A stretch of DNA of 64,000 nucleotides from an uncultured Rhodospirillaceae bacterium (GCA_943787205.1 CALSLN010000021.1:1-64000), one strand, 5' to 3'. Shown: positions 1 through 8,039, counted from the stretch's first letter. Notes: generated from the sequence alone by a model not told the origin. Translations and numbers: made by a program.

Positions 1-1
1 T

Positions 2-947
2 TTAAAAGTAACGTTTCAAAACATTTTGTGAGCAATACCAATCGATTGCGTCTTTAAAGCCGGCCTCTAGACCCCAATTCGGCTGCCAGCCTTCCGGACG
101 CGGTCCTGCCGCCACCCAGTCGCGATGACGAAGCTCAGGCACTTTTCCGAGCGTCAGCATGGCCGGGGGACCGGGTCAGGAGCGCCTTGAGGCTGCCCAC
201 GAAACCCATTACCCACACAAAAATGTTCGGCAGATGAACAAGTTTGGTGGGTCGATCCACCCCCTTTGATGCGGCATCCGCTAAATCTTGCCAGCTATAT
301 CCTCCGGCCTTGCCATCATCAATTTCGAGTGGCGCCGGGCCTTGATCACCCTGGCAACAGACGAGAACAGCTTCCGCGACATCGCCGACATGCACCAAAG
401 ACATGCGGGCGTCGGCGGAACCCGGTGCAATTAAGAAGCCATTCACCGCCATCTGAAATAGACGCACCGTCTCTTGGTCCCCTGGGCCATAAATGGCCGG
501 TGGTCGCAAAATCACTGTGTCAAATTTTTGGGCGTACTCATCAGCAACCATCTCCGCAGCACGCTTGCTGGCCGCATATGGGGACAGTTTTTCTTCTCGG
601 GCCGCCAAAGACGACACCAAGACGAACCGCTTAACGCCAGCGTGGGCCGCAGCATCAGCAACGGCCCGCGTTCCATCTCGGTTGACCCGAAAGAAAGCAT
701 CCCGGCTCAGCGCCTTGATCGCTCCGGCCGCATGGACCACAACGTCGGCGCCGGACACCAACTCCGCCAGCCCGGCTTTGTCCTCAAGCGTTCCAGTAAT
801 CCACCGCACGCCATCATCAGACCCTAAGGGCTTTGGGTTGCGGCTCAGCGCTCGAACGTGATGCCCCCTGTCCCGCGCCGCACGAATGACGTGGCCACCA
901 AGGAAACCCGTCGCTCCGGTCACTGCAATGGTAAGCGTATCTGTCAC
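2..947 (-). pseudogene. NAD-dependent epimerase/reductase (CerR-like), frameshifted near the C-terminus
   Basis: An extended short-chain dehydrogenase with a Rossmann fold. The start shows VTGATGFLGG (nucleotide-binding TGxxGxxG), and an SSLAA region is followed by the YAASK active-site motif. The continuous frame stops at 135 after about 270 residues with the unlikely tail SPGHADARKSA. If one base is removed from the G run at 165-169 on the plus strand, the frame continues as SPAMLTLGKVPELRHRDW and then a W-x-P-x-W/GL-xx-x-AIDWY tail, the usual end of this family, stopping at 2-4 for a total of about 314 residues. It lies 15 bp downstream of the acyl-AMP ligase on the same strand and is probably co-transcribed. 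By analogy with the Caulobacter ceramide genes it may be the ceramide reductase CerR; that is inference. The lesion may be a real mutation or a sequence error. Confidence 0.8.
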
Positions 948-962
948 GGACAGGGCAGCGCG

Positions 963-2696
963 CTATGCGCTGGGAGCCAAAGGTTGAATCTCACCCGTCA
1001 AGAAGCTCGCCTTTGCCTTGCCGCGCGCGAGTTTGCCAGACGATGTTTTTGGCAATGTCCGCGGCGGAACAAGAATCACATCACAAGCCAAACCGACTTG
1101 ATCTTGAACGCGCGCTCTAACCTCAGCAGCAAGGGCATCGCGAACATCTTCTGCCGATGGTCGGCATTGCACCAATATGGTTGGCTTTTCGCCACCATCA
1201 TCTTGTTCCAACGTGAAGGCTGCTGCATCGCCTGACCGCATGCCCTCCATACGCTCAACCGTCCACTCAATATCTTGCGGCCAATAATTGCGGCCATTGA
1301 CGATCATCATATCTTTTGAACGGCCAACGATGATCAATTCATCACCCAAGAAATAGCCAAGGTCTCCGGTATCGAGCCAACCATCATGGATGCAGGCGTC
1401 CGTTGCTTCCTGATCACCGTAGTAGCCTTGCATCACACTCGGGCCATCGAAAAACACGCGCCCGATTTCACGCTCTGCCATGGCAACGCCATCTTCGTCG
1501 CGAATTTCTACGGTGTGACCATTGATGACACGACCGCAGGCAACAAACGTTCGGCCAATACCAGAGCCATCGTCTTCTACAGGTACAGCACGATGATTAT
1601 CGCCTAATTCTTGCTTAGAAATATGGTCGAGAATCATACCCGTGCCAGGCGTACTAAAACTCACGCCGAGAACACATTCGGCCAGGCCATACGATGCATT
1701 GAAAGACGAGTCCGAAAACCCGCAAGACTTAAAAACATCATCAAAACCGCGCATCACAAGCGGTTTAATCATCTCGCCACCGATACCCGCGACACGCCAA
1801 CTAGACAAATCCAGATCAGGCGCCGTTGCACTAGATGACGCAAACCGGCGACTACACAGTTCATATCCAAAGCTTGGTCCGTAGGACATTGTCGCTTTGT
1901 TATCACTGATCAGTCGCAGCCAGGTCAGAGGCCGGCGCGCAAAATCTTCCGTGGGCAGATAGTCAACGGTGGTCTGTGCGGTTAAGCACCCCAACATAAA
2001 GCCGACCAAACCCATGTCATGATAGAAGGGGAGCCAAGAGACAGCACGTTCGCCTGGCGCATTGCCGACCGCTACGTTCATGGCTGCGCAATTCACCATG
2101 AGATTTGTGTGCGATACGGCGACTCCTTTTGGAAAGCGTGTACTGCCAGAACTGTATTGCAGATAACACAGGTCGTCTGGACCACCTGGTTGTAGAGCAT
2201 CGCCTTTAGGCAGCCCGGTGAGATCGTCCAGGGTTCCGACCAAAAGCAAATCAAGTCCGTTGGTCGCCTCTTCGACAAATGGTGAGAAATCTTCAGGTGT
2301 AATCACCATCACCGAGCCCGAGGACGTAATCTGATTTCGAATTTGACCGATATAAGCGTCACGACGACCGAACGCGACAGGCGTCGGCATGGGAACTGGG
2401 ATGGCACCCGCGTATTGGCAGGCAAAGAATGCGACAAGGAAAGCAGGGGCTGTTTCAGCCAAAAGTGCCACCCGATCACCAGGCACTACGCCACCACCGA
2501 TGATATTCAATGCCGCCGCTTTTGAACGCGCACTCAACTCAGCAAAAGGCAGCACATGCTTTAAGTCACCACGAGACGAATAGAAGTTAAACCCCGTCTC
2601 CCCCTGCGCCGCGTAATCAAGCGCCTCAGGAAGCGTTGGAAAATCAGCCAGACGCTTTGGAAGATCAATATTATCTGTGGGTGTTGGTGAGGACAT
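963..2696 (-). CDS. Fatty acyl-AMP ligase / acyl-ACP synthetase (FAAL-like)
   Basis: An ANL-superfamily adenylating enzyme of 577 residues. It should activate a fatty acid with ATP to acyl-AMP and pass it to an acyl carrier protein or CoA. Visible motifs are the P-loop YSSGSTRFPKG at residues 181-191, YGLAE, GWLDTGD, the hinge region KDMMIVNGRNYWPQDIE and the catalytic lysine in TSSGK at about residue 555. The NGRNYWPQDIE and WLPFYHDMGLVG motifs are characteristic of fatty acyl-AMP ligases rather than ordinary acyl-CoA synthetases. The epimerase-like gene follows 15 bp downstream. In Caulobacter an acyl-ACP synthetase lies beside cerR, acp and spt in the ceramide cluster, so the same role is likely here; the other partners would lie beyond the left edge. 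Confidence 0.9.
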   Translation of the reverse strand: MSSPTPTDNIDLPKRLADFPTLPEALDYAAQGETGFNFYSSRGDLKHVLPFAELSARSKAAALNIIGGGVVPGDRVALLAETAPAFLVAFFACQYAGAIPVPMPTPVAFGRRDAYIGQIRNQITSSGSVMVITPEDFSPFVEEATNGLDLLLVGTLDDLTGLPKGDALQPGGPDDLCYLQYSSGSTRFPKGVAVSHTNLMVNCAAMNVAVGNAPGERAVSWLPFYHDMGLVGFMLGCLTAQTTVDYLPTEDFARRPLTWLRLISDNKATMSYGPSFGYELCSRRFASSSATAPDLDLSSWRVAGIGGEMIKPLVMRGFDDVFKSCGFSDSSFNASYGLAECVLGVSFSTPGTGMILDHISKQELGDNHRAVPVEDDGSGIGRTFVACGRVINGHTVEIRDEDGVAMAEREIGRVFFDGPSVMQGYYGDQEATDACIHDGWLDTGDLGYFLGDELIIVGRSKDMMIVNGRNYWPQDIEWTVERMEGMRSGDAAAFTLEQDDGGEKPTILVQCRPSAEDVRDALAAEVRARVQDQVGLACDVILVPPRTLPKTSSGKLARGKAKASFLTGEIQPLAPSA

Positions 2697-2852
2697 GGCC
2701 GGTCCGAAGGGTAACGAAAGAAACTAATTTACCTTATCTACACGGGACAGAAAACGGGTCAAATCAAGCTTTGCAACAAGTCTTTCACATCATCACGCTC
2801 GTCGCCCTCAGGCCGCCCAAGCGGCCTTTCACGGGGTCGTGAATTGATGCCC

Positions 2853-3000
2853 CTCACCAATAGTGAGACGGTTTCATTCGTTGACCGGACAATAACCGTA
2901 GCGTGTTGACCGGTCCGATCTCTCTCAGGCTAAGCGGCACCCCCTTGTCTTAGCCTGGTCATACGGAAAAGGGCCGAGATTCCCCGTCTGGGCCCTTTTT
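2853..3000 (+). ncRNA. Candidate small RNA ending in a Rho-independent terminator
   Basis: The 416 bp between the divergent acyl-AMP ligase and DUF1045 genes has no convincing coding frame. It contains, in order, a short hairpin CTCAC/GTGAG (2853-2867), a direct repeat GTTGACCGG (2880-2888 and 2905-2913), a 9-bp hairpin CAGGCTAAG/CTTAGCCTG (2926-2934 and 2949-2957), and a 9-bp hairpin with a T run. A terminator placed upstream of the plus-strand gene, with no plus-strand gene before it, suggests a short plus-strand transcript or an attenuated leader. I recognise no known RNA family; it lacks the SRP RNA GGAAGGAAGCAGCC core. The 5' end is unknown. Confidence 0.35.
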
Positions 3001-3001
3001 T
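2967..3001 (+). terminator. Rho-independent terminator
   Basis: A 9-bp stem AAAAGGGCC (2967-2975) pairs with GGCCCTTTT (2991-2999) around a 15-nt loop and runs straight into a T tract ending at 3001. Orientation is plus strand. No recognised plus-strand gene lies upstream, so it must end a non-coding transcript or act as an attenuator for the DUF1045 gene. The A-rich 5' arm also allows weak termination on the minus strand. Confidence 0.7.
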
Positions 3002-3112
3002 GCGCCTACCCGGTGGCAACCCCGTGAACACCGTTTTGTTGCCGGAAAGGGGGTTCCACTTCCGCAAGTTAACGTTAGTGTGAGCGATTATTTATGGTCT
3101 CGGAAGATCCTT

Positions 3113-3811
3113 ATGCCAGCCCGTTACGCTCTGAGTTATGTCCCTGAAAAAAGGAGCCTTCTGGCAGATTTCGGTCGAACTTGGCTCGGTCGCGATATCG
3201 ACTCTCAGGAATTTTTTGAGCAACCTGTGGTCAATGGGATCAGCGTTAGCCGCCTCGCCGAACTAACGCATTGGCGCCGATCCGATGGGTTACATGGTGT
3301 TTTAAAGCCGCCGTTCCAAATCAACCCAGGGTCCTCAACAAACGGCTTTCTGGATACGGCTCACCTCTTTGCGAAATTTCTGAAGCCCGTCGAGATTCCT
3401 CAGCTTGAGGTCAATGTGATTGGCAAGTTCATTGCCCTGACGCCAACCATTGCGTCACGCGACCTCGTCTCTTTGGCTTCGGAATGCGTCCGCGTTTTTG
3501 AGGGGTTTCGCCAACCCGTTAATGCCAATATGGACCGGCGGTATCGCCAAGAAAAACTAACCGTGTACCAAAACCGGATGCTGAAGCACTGGGGGTATCC
3601 TTATGTCATGGAGGAATTCCGCTTCTTCATTCCGTTGACCGACCGCATCGAAGATGACCAAGAACGAGCAGATTGCACCGCAGCAATCACAGCCTTATCA
3701 AAAAAAGCTATCCGCAATCCGGTCCACATTCGCCACCTCACTGTATTGGCGCAAGACTCCCGAAGAGATCCGATGGGTATCGTTGAACGCATCCCATTTG
3801 GACGGACCTAA
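3113..3811 (+). CDS. DUF1045 / phosphonate-operon-type 2H phosphoesterase-like protein with degenerate active site
   Basis: About 232 residues from ATG 3113, preceded by GGAAG at a good distance; a GTG at 3080 would add 11 residues. The start PARYALSYVP and the WLGRD, NVIGKFIALTP and GYPYVMEEFRF blocks are typical of DUF1045 (the TIGR03223 phosphonate metabolism protein family), a branch of the 2H phosphoesterase fold. That family normally carries two HxT motifs. Here the first is H-G-V-L-K (His kept, Thr lost) and the second, normally RFHxTLT, reads RFFIPLT (His and Thr both lost). The protein is therefore probably not a phosphoesterase, or works differently. No phn genes are nearby; the alpha/beta hydrolase follows 31 bp downstream, likely in the same operon. 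Confidence 0.75.
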   Translation: MPARYALSYVPEKRSLLADFGRTWLGRDIDSQEFFEQPVVNGISVSRLAELTHWRRSDGLHGVLKPPFQINPGSSTNGFLDTAHLFAKFLKPVEIPQLEVNVIGKFIALTPTIASRDLVSLASECVRVFEGFRQPVNANMDRRYRQEKLTVYQNRMLKHWGYPYVMEEFRFFIPLTDRIEDDQERADCTAAITALSKKAIRNPVHIRHLTVLAQDSRRDPMGIVERIPFGRT

Positions 3812-3842
3812 ACACAAAAAGACGGAGAGGAAAGGGCACATC

Positions 3843-4694
3843 ATGGCAGCCAGAGTTGATCGCGCCTTTACGCGTATCACTGAAGGGCAAGTTCATTATC
3901 GAACCTGCGGAGACGAGTCCGCGGGAGATCGTAAACCGCTCTACATGATCCACGCCTCACCTTCCTCATCAATCAACCTTGTTCCAATCATGGAAGTCTT
4001 GGGTAAGACCCGACGCGTAATTGCTCCAGACACGCTCGGGTTCGGGGATTCTCCGCCGCCGACACAAGACAGACCTGGAGCCGATGATTACGCCGAAAGT
4101 GTCGTGCGGATTATGGATTCTCTTGGTCTGGAGCAATGCGATGTGTATGGCAGCCACACGGGCGCCCATATCGCCTGCGAACTTGCCATTCATTATCCTG
4201 ATAGAGTCGGACAATTAGTCTTCGACGGCATTGGAATGTTTTCGCCGGAAGACAAAGAAGATTTCCTAGCGAACTACGCTCCAGAAGTGCACCCAGACGA
4301 ATTCGGACAACATCTCATTTGGGCTTGGAATTTTGTCAGGGATCAGGTCCTTCACTTTCCATACTTCAAACGCACACCTGAATTCCGCCAAGTTAACGCA
4401 TCCATGCCGCCCACAGAGTCGATTCAACAGATCGTTTTAGAGGTCTTGAAAGGACTCACGACTTATCACAAGGGGTACCACGCCGCGTTTGGCCATGATG
4501 ATCGGGCGCGCCTACCGCTGATCACGCACCGTACGTTATGTGCCGCATCTAAAGACGACCCACTTGTCGATGGTGTTGAAGAAGCCGCATCTTTGGTCCC
4601 TAATTCAGAAAAAGCGGTGCTCCCAAACGAACGCACACCTGAAGAGGTCCTCGAAAAAGCGACAAGAATTATCACTTTTCTCGACGGCGCATAA
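3843..4694 (+). CDS. Alpha/beta hydrolase-fold protein with a His at the nucleophile position
   Basis: 283 residues from ATG 3843, chosen because GAGAGGAAAGGG lies just before it; an in-frame extension to 3654 overlaps the upstream gene and is unlikely. The fold is seen in the HASPSS oxyanion-type loop, the strand-turn-strand RRVIAPDTLGFGDS, and the nucleophile elbow VYGSHTGAHIA. The canonical G-x-S-x-G would place Ser at the centre, but here the centre of GSHTG is His. The usual final catalytic His after strand 8 is also not evident in the VLPNERTPEEVLEKA region. I recall related alphaproteobacterial proteins with HTG at this turn, so this is probably a subfamily and not a broken gene. Substrate unknown. 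Confidence 0.8.
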   Translation: MAARVDRAFTRITEGQVHYRTCGDESAGDRKPLYMIHASPSSSINLVPIMEVLGKTRRVIAPDTLGFGDSPPPTQDRPGADDYAESVVRIMDSLGLEQCDVYGSHTGAHIACELAIHYPDRVGQLVFDGIGMFSPEDKEDFLANYAPEVHPDEFGQHLIWAWNFVRDQVLHFPYFKRTPEFRQVNASMPPTESIQQIVLEVLKGLTTYHKGYHAAFGHDDRARLPLITHRTLCAASKDDPLVDGVEEAASLVPNSEKAVLPNERTPEEVLEKATRIITFLDGA

Positions 4695-4698
4695 ATAA

Positions 4699-5265
4699 CT
4701 AGAGCGGCGGACCTGCAATCGTAACCATCAACGTTTCGGTTCGCGGCGCGCGGGACATCGTTACGATTTTTCCGTTTGCTTGCGTACTGGCACCGCGACC
4801 AGAGAAAGCCGCATCGATGTTGCGTCCAACCCAATTCGGAGCATCAGCCCAGTTCGGCAACAAGCGCTCCACAAGAACGGAAACTGCATTCACGTTACGC
4901 AATCGCACAAGCGGACTTTGCTCTGGCAAGGCGGCCATTAAGTTTGCGGCGGTCAGCCCCTCAGGTGGGCCAATCAACTCAAGTGTCGTTTGACCATCCG
5001 TTGACCGCCCCACGAAGCGGGCTCGGCCATCTGCCAAGGGCACGAAGTCAAATGCTAGATTGAACGGCGCTCGCCCAAAGACGTCCGTCAGTGATGTGCG
5101 ACTCACACCCAAGCTTGCGGTTGGACGTAAAGGGTCAGCGCGAATCGATTGCTGCTGTTGTTGTGGCACGGTCTGTTGTGCAGGCATTTGACCGGACAGG
5201 TAGTACATGTAGACGGACAACACCAGCAGCACGCTGTACACAACATATTTCAACCGTTTTGGCAT
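4699..5265 (-). CDS. Hypothetical membrane-anchored protein, Gln-rich linker
   Basis: 188 residues. Residues 1-25 hold one uncleaved-looking membrane segment (VVYSVLLVLSVYMYYLSG) after a short basic start, followed by a low-complexity QQQQQ linker and a periplasmic domain of about 140 residues with no motif I recognise. The end is rich in small and polar residues (RTETLMVTIAGPP). It is convergent with the hydrolase, with only 4 bp between stop codons. Function not known. Confidence 0.65.
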   Translation of the reverse strand: MPKRLKYVVYSVLLVLSVYMYYLSGQMPAQQTVPQQQQQSIRADPLRPTASLGVSRTSLTDVFGRAPFNLAFDFVPLADGRARFVGRSTDGQTTLELIGPPEGLTAANLMAALPEQSPLVRLRNVNAVSVLVERLLPNWADAPNWVGRNIDAAFSGRGASTQANGKIVTMSRAPRTETLMVTIAGPPL

Positions 5266-5357
5266 AGTTCGATCCGCGCCCTAACCTTTTGTGTTCTCAC
5301 GACGAAACCCTACTCCAGGTCTGCCGCTTTGATTTAGTCTGGTCAACATCGCAGCAC

Positions 5358-5398
5358 ATTATCACCATATTAGTGTTACGGTTGAACAAGGTGATAAT
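5358..5398. promoter_or_regulatory. 9-bp inverted repeat upstream of the DUF427 gene
   Basis: ATTATCACC at 5358-5366 and its exact complement GGTGATAAT at 5390-5398 flank 23 bases, ending a few bases before the GGGGAGGTGG ribosome-binding region of the DUF427 gene at 5414. It could be an operator or an mRNA hairpin close to the start. There is no T tract after it, so it is not a simple terminator. Confidence 0.4.
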
Positions 5399-5413
5399 CG
5401 GGGAGGTGGCGCA

Positions 5414-5866
5414 ATGTCAGAGAAATCCGTAGATCAATCAATTACTGACCAGTGGGCACTGAACGCAGAAACTCAGCGGACACGCTTTGCAGATTACACC
5501 CTAGATCCGGCCCATACGATTACTTTGAATGCGCACGACGGTCTTGTTCGCGTGATCTGGAACGGCAACGTAATCGCTGAAAGCGTTAACGCGATCGAAC
5601 TGCACGAACGAAAACATGACCCCGTTTTTTATTTTCCGCGAGATGACATCAAACTTGAACGCCTCACACGAACCGACCATGCGACACACTGTCCCTACAA
5701 AGGTGATGCGTCCTATTGGTCACTCAACGCCGACGGGAGCTTCGCAGAAAATGCCGTTTGGGCGTACGATTCGCCTATTGAAGCGATGTTTGCAATCACT
5801 GGCTTCATGGCGTTCTACCTAGACATTATGGGCAAAGACTTCGGCCTAACACTAGAAACTGCTTGA
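5414..5866 (+). CDS. DUF427 domain protein
   Basis: 150 residues from ATG 5414 with a strong GGGGAGGTGG upstream. It shows the DUF427 pattern: VRVIWNGNVIAES, then PVFYFPRDDIKLERL, then THCPYKGDASYW and a NAVWAYDSP block. DUF427 proteins are small cytosolic all-beta proteins without an agreed function. The C-terminus departs slightly from the family, with an extra FMAFYLDIMGKDFG segment. It stands as a single gene, with the bufferin promoter downstream and a 9-bp inverted repeat just upstream. Confidence 0.85.
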   Translation: MSEKSVDQSITDQWALNAETQRTRFADYTLDPAHTITLNAHDGLVRVIWNGNVIAESVNAIELHERKHDPVFYFPRDDIKLERLTRTDHATHCPYKGDASYWSLNADGSFAENAVWAYDSPIEAMFAITGFMAFYLDIMGKDFGLTLETA

Positions 5867-5897
5867 TACGTAAGCCTTTTAAACCAGCGGTTTAGAC

Positions 5898-5963
5898 CCT
5901 CACACGTCTGTGAGGTAATTTCACGCGCGTGTGATTGGCGTATTGCCTCTTCGTTTCTATGAT
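5898..5963 (+). promoter_or_regulatory. Bufferin operon promoter with two tandem operator-like dyads
   Basis: Two 14-bp dyads of the form TCACRCG-YSTGTGA occur at 5899-5912 (TCACACGTCTGTGA, extended to CTCACA/TGTGAG at 5898-5913) and at 5920-5933 (TCACGCGCGTGTGA). They start 21 bp apart, two helical turns, so both would face the same side of the DNA. The second abuts TTGGCG (5934-5939), which with an 18-bp spacer faces TATGAT (5958-5963), a plausible sigma-70 type promoter about 85 bp upstream of bufA. The same bases also form TGTGA-N7-TCACG between the dyads. The regulator is unknown; none is encoded next to the operon. Confidence 0.5.
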
Positions 5964-6048
5964 GGGTGTGTCAGGTATGATGCACGCGCAAATAGCCGAG
6001 ACACCTTTTTCAAGCCGCGATGACGCGGCACACTAAATGGAGTTCACT

Positions 6049-6354
6049 ATGTCAAACGTCAAACTAAACACACTTACTCTCGCAGCAGCCGTTGCCGGTG
6101 CCGTTTCAATGGCAGCCATGACGATCCCATCAACAGCATCTGCTGCTGGCAAAGAAAAATGCTACGGCGTTGCTAAAGCCGGTGAAAATGGCTGCGCAAA
6201 CGCTGCAGGCACACATTCATGCGCTGGCCAATCCACAGTCGCGTTTGACAACGGCGAATGGAAATTGGTTGCCGAAGGCAGCTGCGTTGAAATGGGTGGC
6301 GACCTCAAGCCATCAGAAGGCGTCAACGAAGCCGCCGCCATGAAGGCCGGCTAA
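6049..6354 (+). CDS. bufA: Bufferin precursor BufA1 (DUF2282), copper-binding modified peptide
   Basis: 101 residues from ATG 6049, which has GGAG six bases upstream; an ATG at 6037 lacks this. A signal peptide ends at about residue 33 (TASAA). The mature part carries four cysteines, C38 (EKCYG), C49 (NGCAN), C58 (HSCAG) and C79 (GSCVE), in the DUF2282 arrangement. In the studied bufferins such cysteines are converted to thiooxazole-type groups by the MNIO enzyme and the exported peptide sequesters copper in the periplasm. The next genes are the MNIO enzyme, its partner and a DoxX protein, which supports the assignment. No experimental data for this protein. Confidence 0.9.
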   Translation: MSNVKLNTLTLAAAVAGAVSMAAMTIPSTASAAGKEKCYGVAKAGENGCANAAGTHSCAGQSTVAFDNGEWKLVAEGSCVEMGGDLKPSEGVNEAAAMKAG

Positions 6355-6385
6355 GCCGCCCTCTAATATTAAGTGAGCGTCGAAG

Positions 6386-7288
6386 GTGATCGCCCCCCCT
6401 CCCCAAGATCCTTCGGCTAGCTCAACACGGCCAAGCCCGATTCCTGCAACAGCAGGGGTCGGGCTTCGTCATCCACACATGTCCGCTTTTGCGGACGGAA
6501 CCGCGAAAGCGGCGTGGATCGAAATTCACAGCGAGAATTTTTTTGCGCCAGGCGGGCCACGCATGGCGCAACTCGATCAAGTCCGTAAAAACTATCCCAT
6601 CAGTTGCCATGGGGTCGGCTTATCTCTTGGAACAGCAGAGGGTGTAGATGAGGACCATCTCAAAACACTCCGCGGCCTGGTCGATCGCATAGACCCAATC
6701 CTTGTTTCAGAGCATTTGTCCTTCAGTGTAGTCGACGGCATATACGTGAACGATTTGCTTCCTTTGCCGTACACCGAAGAAGCTCTTGAGGTTGTCGCCA
6801 GGAATGTTGACCAAACCCAAGACGCCCTCGGGCGACAAATTCTTATGGAAAATCCGTCTTCCTATCTCACGTTCACAGACTCAACATTGTCTGAGTGGAA
6901 CTTTCTTTCGGCGCTGGTTGAACGCACCGGCTGTGGATTACTACTCGACGTCAACAACATCTACGTCAGCGCCCAGAACAACGATATGGATGCGGCCGCA
7001 TATTTAGATGGTATTCCCGGCGATGCCGTTCAAGAAATTCATTTGGCAGGCCACACAATCAGTGGTGCCGACGAAGACCGACTGCTTATTGATACCCATG
7101 GCGACGTCGTTTCTGACGCTGTGTGGGCCCTTTACGAAAAAACCCTAAACAAGATCGGACCGCGCCCCACACTCATAGAGTGGGACACGGATATTCCTGA
7201 ACTAGACAAACTTCTGGATGAAGCAGGCAAAGCACGAAGTCGCTTGGATGCCATATCTAGCAGTGAGGGTTCGATCCGTGTTGCATGA
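6386..7288 (+). CDS. bufB: MNIO family peptide-modifying enzyme BufB (DUF692)
   Basis: 300 residues, starting at GTG 6386, 31 bp after bufA. It is a TIM-barrel member of the multinuclear non-heme iron-dependent oxidative enzymes. The family's metal-site blocks are visible in order: GVGLRHPH, WIEIHSENF, SCHGVGLSLG, LVSEHLSF, LMENPSSYL, LLLDVNNIYVS, EIHLAGH, DTHGDVV and LIEWDTDIP. It should oxidise the core cysteines of BufA in the cytoplasm. The ribosome-binding site before the GTG is weak, so a slightly later start is possible. Its last 11 bases overlap the next gene, suggesting translational coupling. Confidence 0.92.
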   Translation: MIAPPPQDPSASSTRPSPIPATAGVGLRHPHMSAFADGTAKAAWIEIHSENFFAPGGPRMAQLDQVRKNYPISCHGVGLSLGTAEGVDEDHLKTLRGLVDRIDPILVSEHLSFSVVDGIYVNDLLPLPYTEEALEVVARNVDQTQDALGRQILMENPSSYLTFTDSTLSEWNFLSALVERTGCGLLLDVNNIYVSAQNNDMDAAAYLDGIPGDAVQEIHLAGHTISGADEDRLLIDTHGDVVSDAVWALYEKTLNKIGPRPTLIEWDTDIPELDKLLDEAGKARSRLDAISSSEGSIRVA

Positions 7289-8039
7289 GCTTCAACGCAA
7301 CTTCGCATCGGTTGCGCTTAAAAATATAACAGCACCGCTGCTGCCCAACATCGAGGATGTAGCTGGTGGTAAGGAACGACGACTGGGCGTCTATCATGCC
7401 AATACGATCAATAGCCTTATTGAGGTTCTTGCGTCTGCGTATCCGGTTACACAAAGGATTGTCGGTGAGCGATTTTTTAATGCGCTCGCAAAAAGTTTCA
7501 TTGAATCCAATCCCCCACAGCAACCGACGCTGTTTCGCTATGGGGACGCCCTTGGAGATTTTCTTGATGGCTTTGCACCCGCGCAAGGCGTGCCCTATCT
7601 GACAGATACCGCCAAACTCGAATGGGCACGAATAAACGCTTACTTTGCTGAAGACTACGAGCCGCTTGATCCTCAAAAATTGGCAGAGATCGACCCAGAA
7701 AAGGTTGGCGATGTGTGTTTCAAGGTTGCGCCCACCCTTCATCTCATTGAGTCAGCCTACCCCGTTTTTCAGATTTGGGCCGTCAACCAACCGAACTGCG
7801 ACGACGTGCCAAAAATAGATCTCACCTGCGCCGAACAAGGACTCGTCTCTCGGCGAGCGAACGAGGTCTTTCAACACGTCGTTACGCCAGGGGCATTCAC
7901 TTGGCTCAAAACCCTATCTGACGGCCAGCCCCTTGGCGCTGCCACTAACGATGCCATGGGTCTCGACCGGAATTTCGACTTGCAAAATACGCTTCGCCAA
8001 CACTTGGCAGGCGGCACATTCACAACCATTCACATCTAA
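7278..8039 (+). CDS. bufC: BufC/HvfC-type partner protein (DUF2063)
   Basis: 253 residues from GTG 7278, chosen because GAGGG lies 8 bases upstream and because the DUF2063-type sequence begins at LHELQRNFASVAL; longer frames run into bufB. The N-terminal half matches the helical DUF2063 domain (RRLGVYHANTINSLIEVLASAYPVTQRIVGERFF and the LGDFL region). The C-terminal half is a second small domain. In MNIO systems this protein forms a complex with the enzyme and helps bind the precursor. It overlaps bufB by 11 bp and precedes the DoxX gene by about 40 bp. Confidence 0.88.
   Translation: MLHELQRNFASVALKNITAPLLPNIEDVAGGKERRLGVYHANTINSLIEVLASAYPVTQRIVGERFFNALAKSFIESNPPQQPTLFRYGDALGDFLDGFAPAQGVPYLTDTAKLEWARINAYFAEDYEPLDPQKLAEIDPEKVGDVCFKVAPTLHLIESAYPVFQIWAVNQPNCDDVPKIDLTCAEQGLVSRRANEVFQHVVTPGAFTWLKTLSDGQPLGAATNDAMGLDRNFDLQNTLRQHLAGGTFTTIHI

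Noticed and set aside
165..169. Phase variation by slippage in the G run
   Set aside because: Five bases is short for frequent slippage; sequence error or a fixed mutation is more likely.
266..861. Several plus-strand open frames over the epimerase-like gene
   Set aside because: They lie antisense to a clearly conserved protein, are rich in Arg and Pro, and match no family.
2700..3080. SRP RNA, tmRNA, 6S RNA or known riboswitch in the gap
   Set aside because: None of the signature cores that I can recognise is present.
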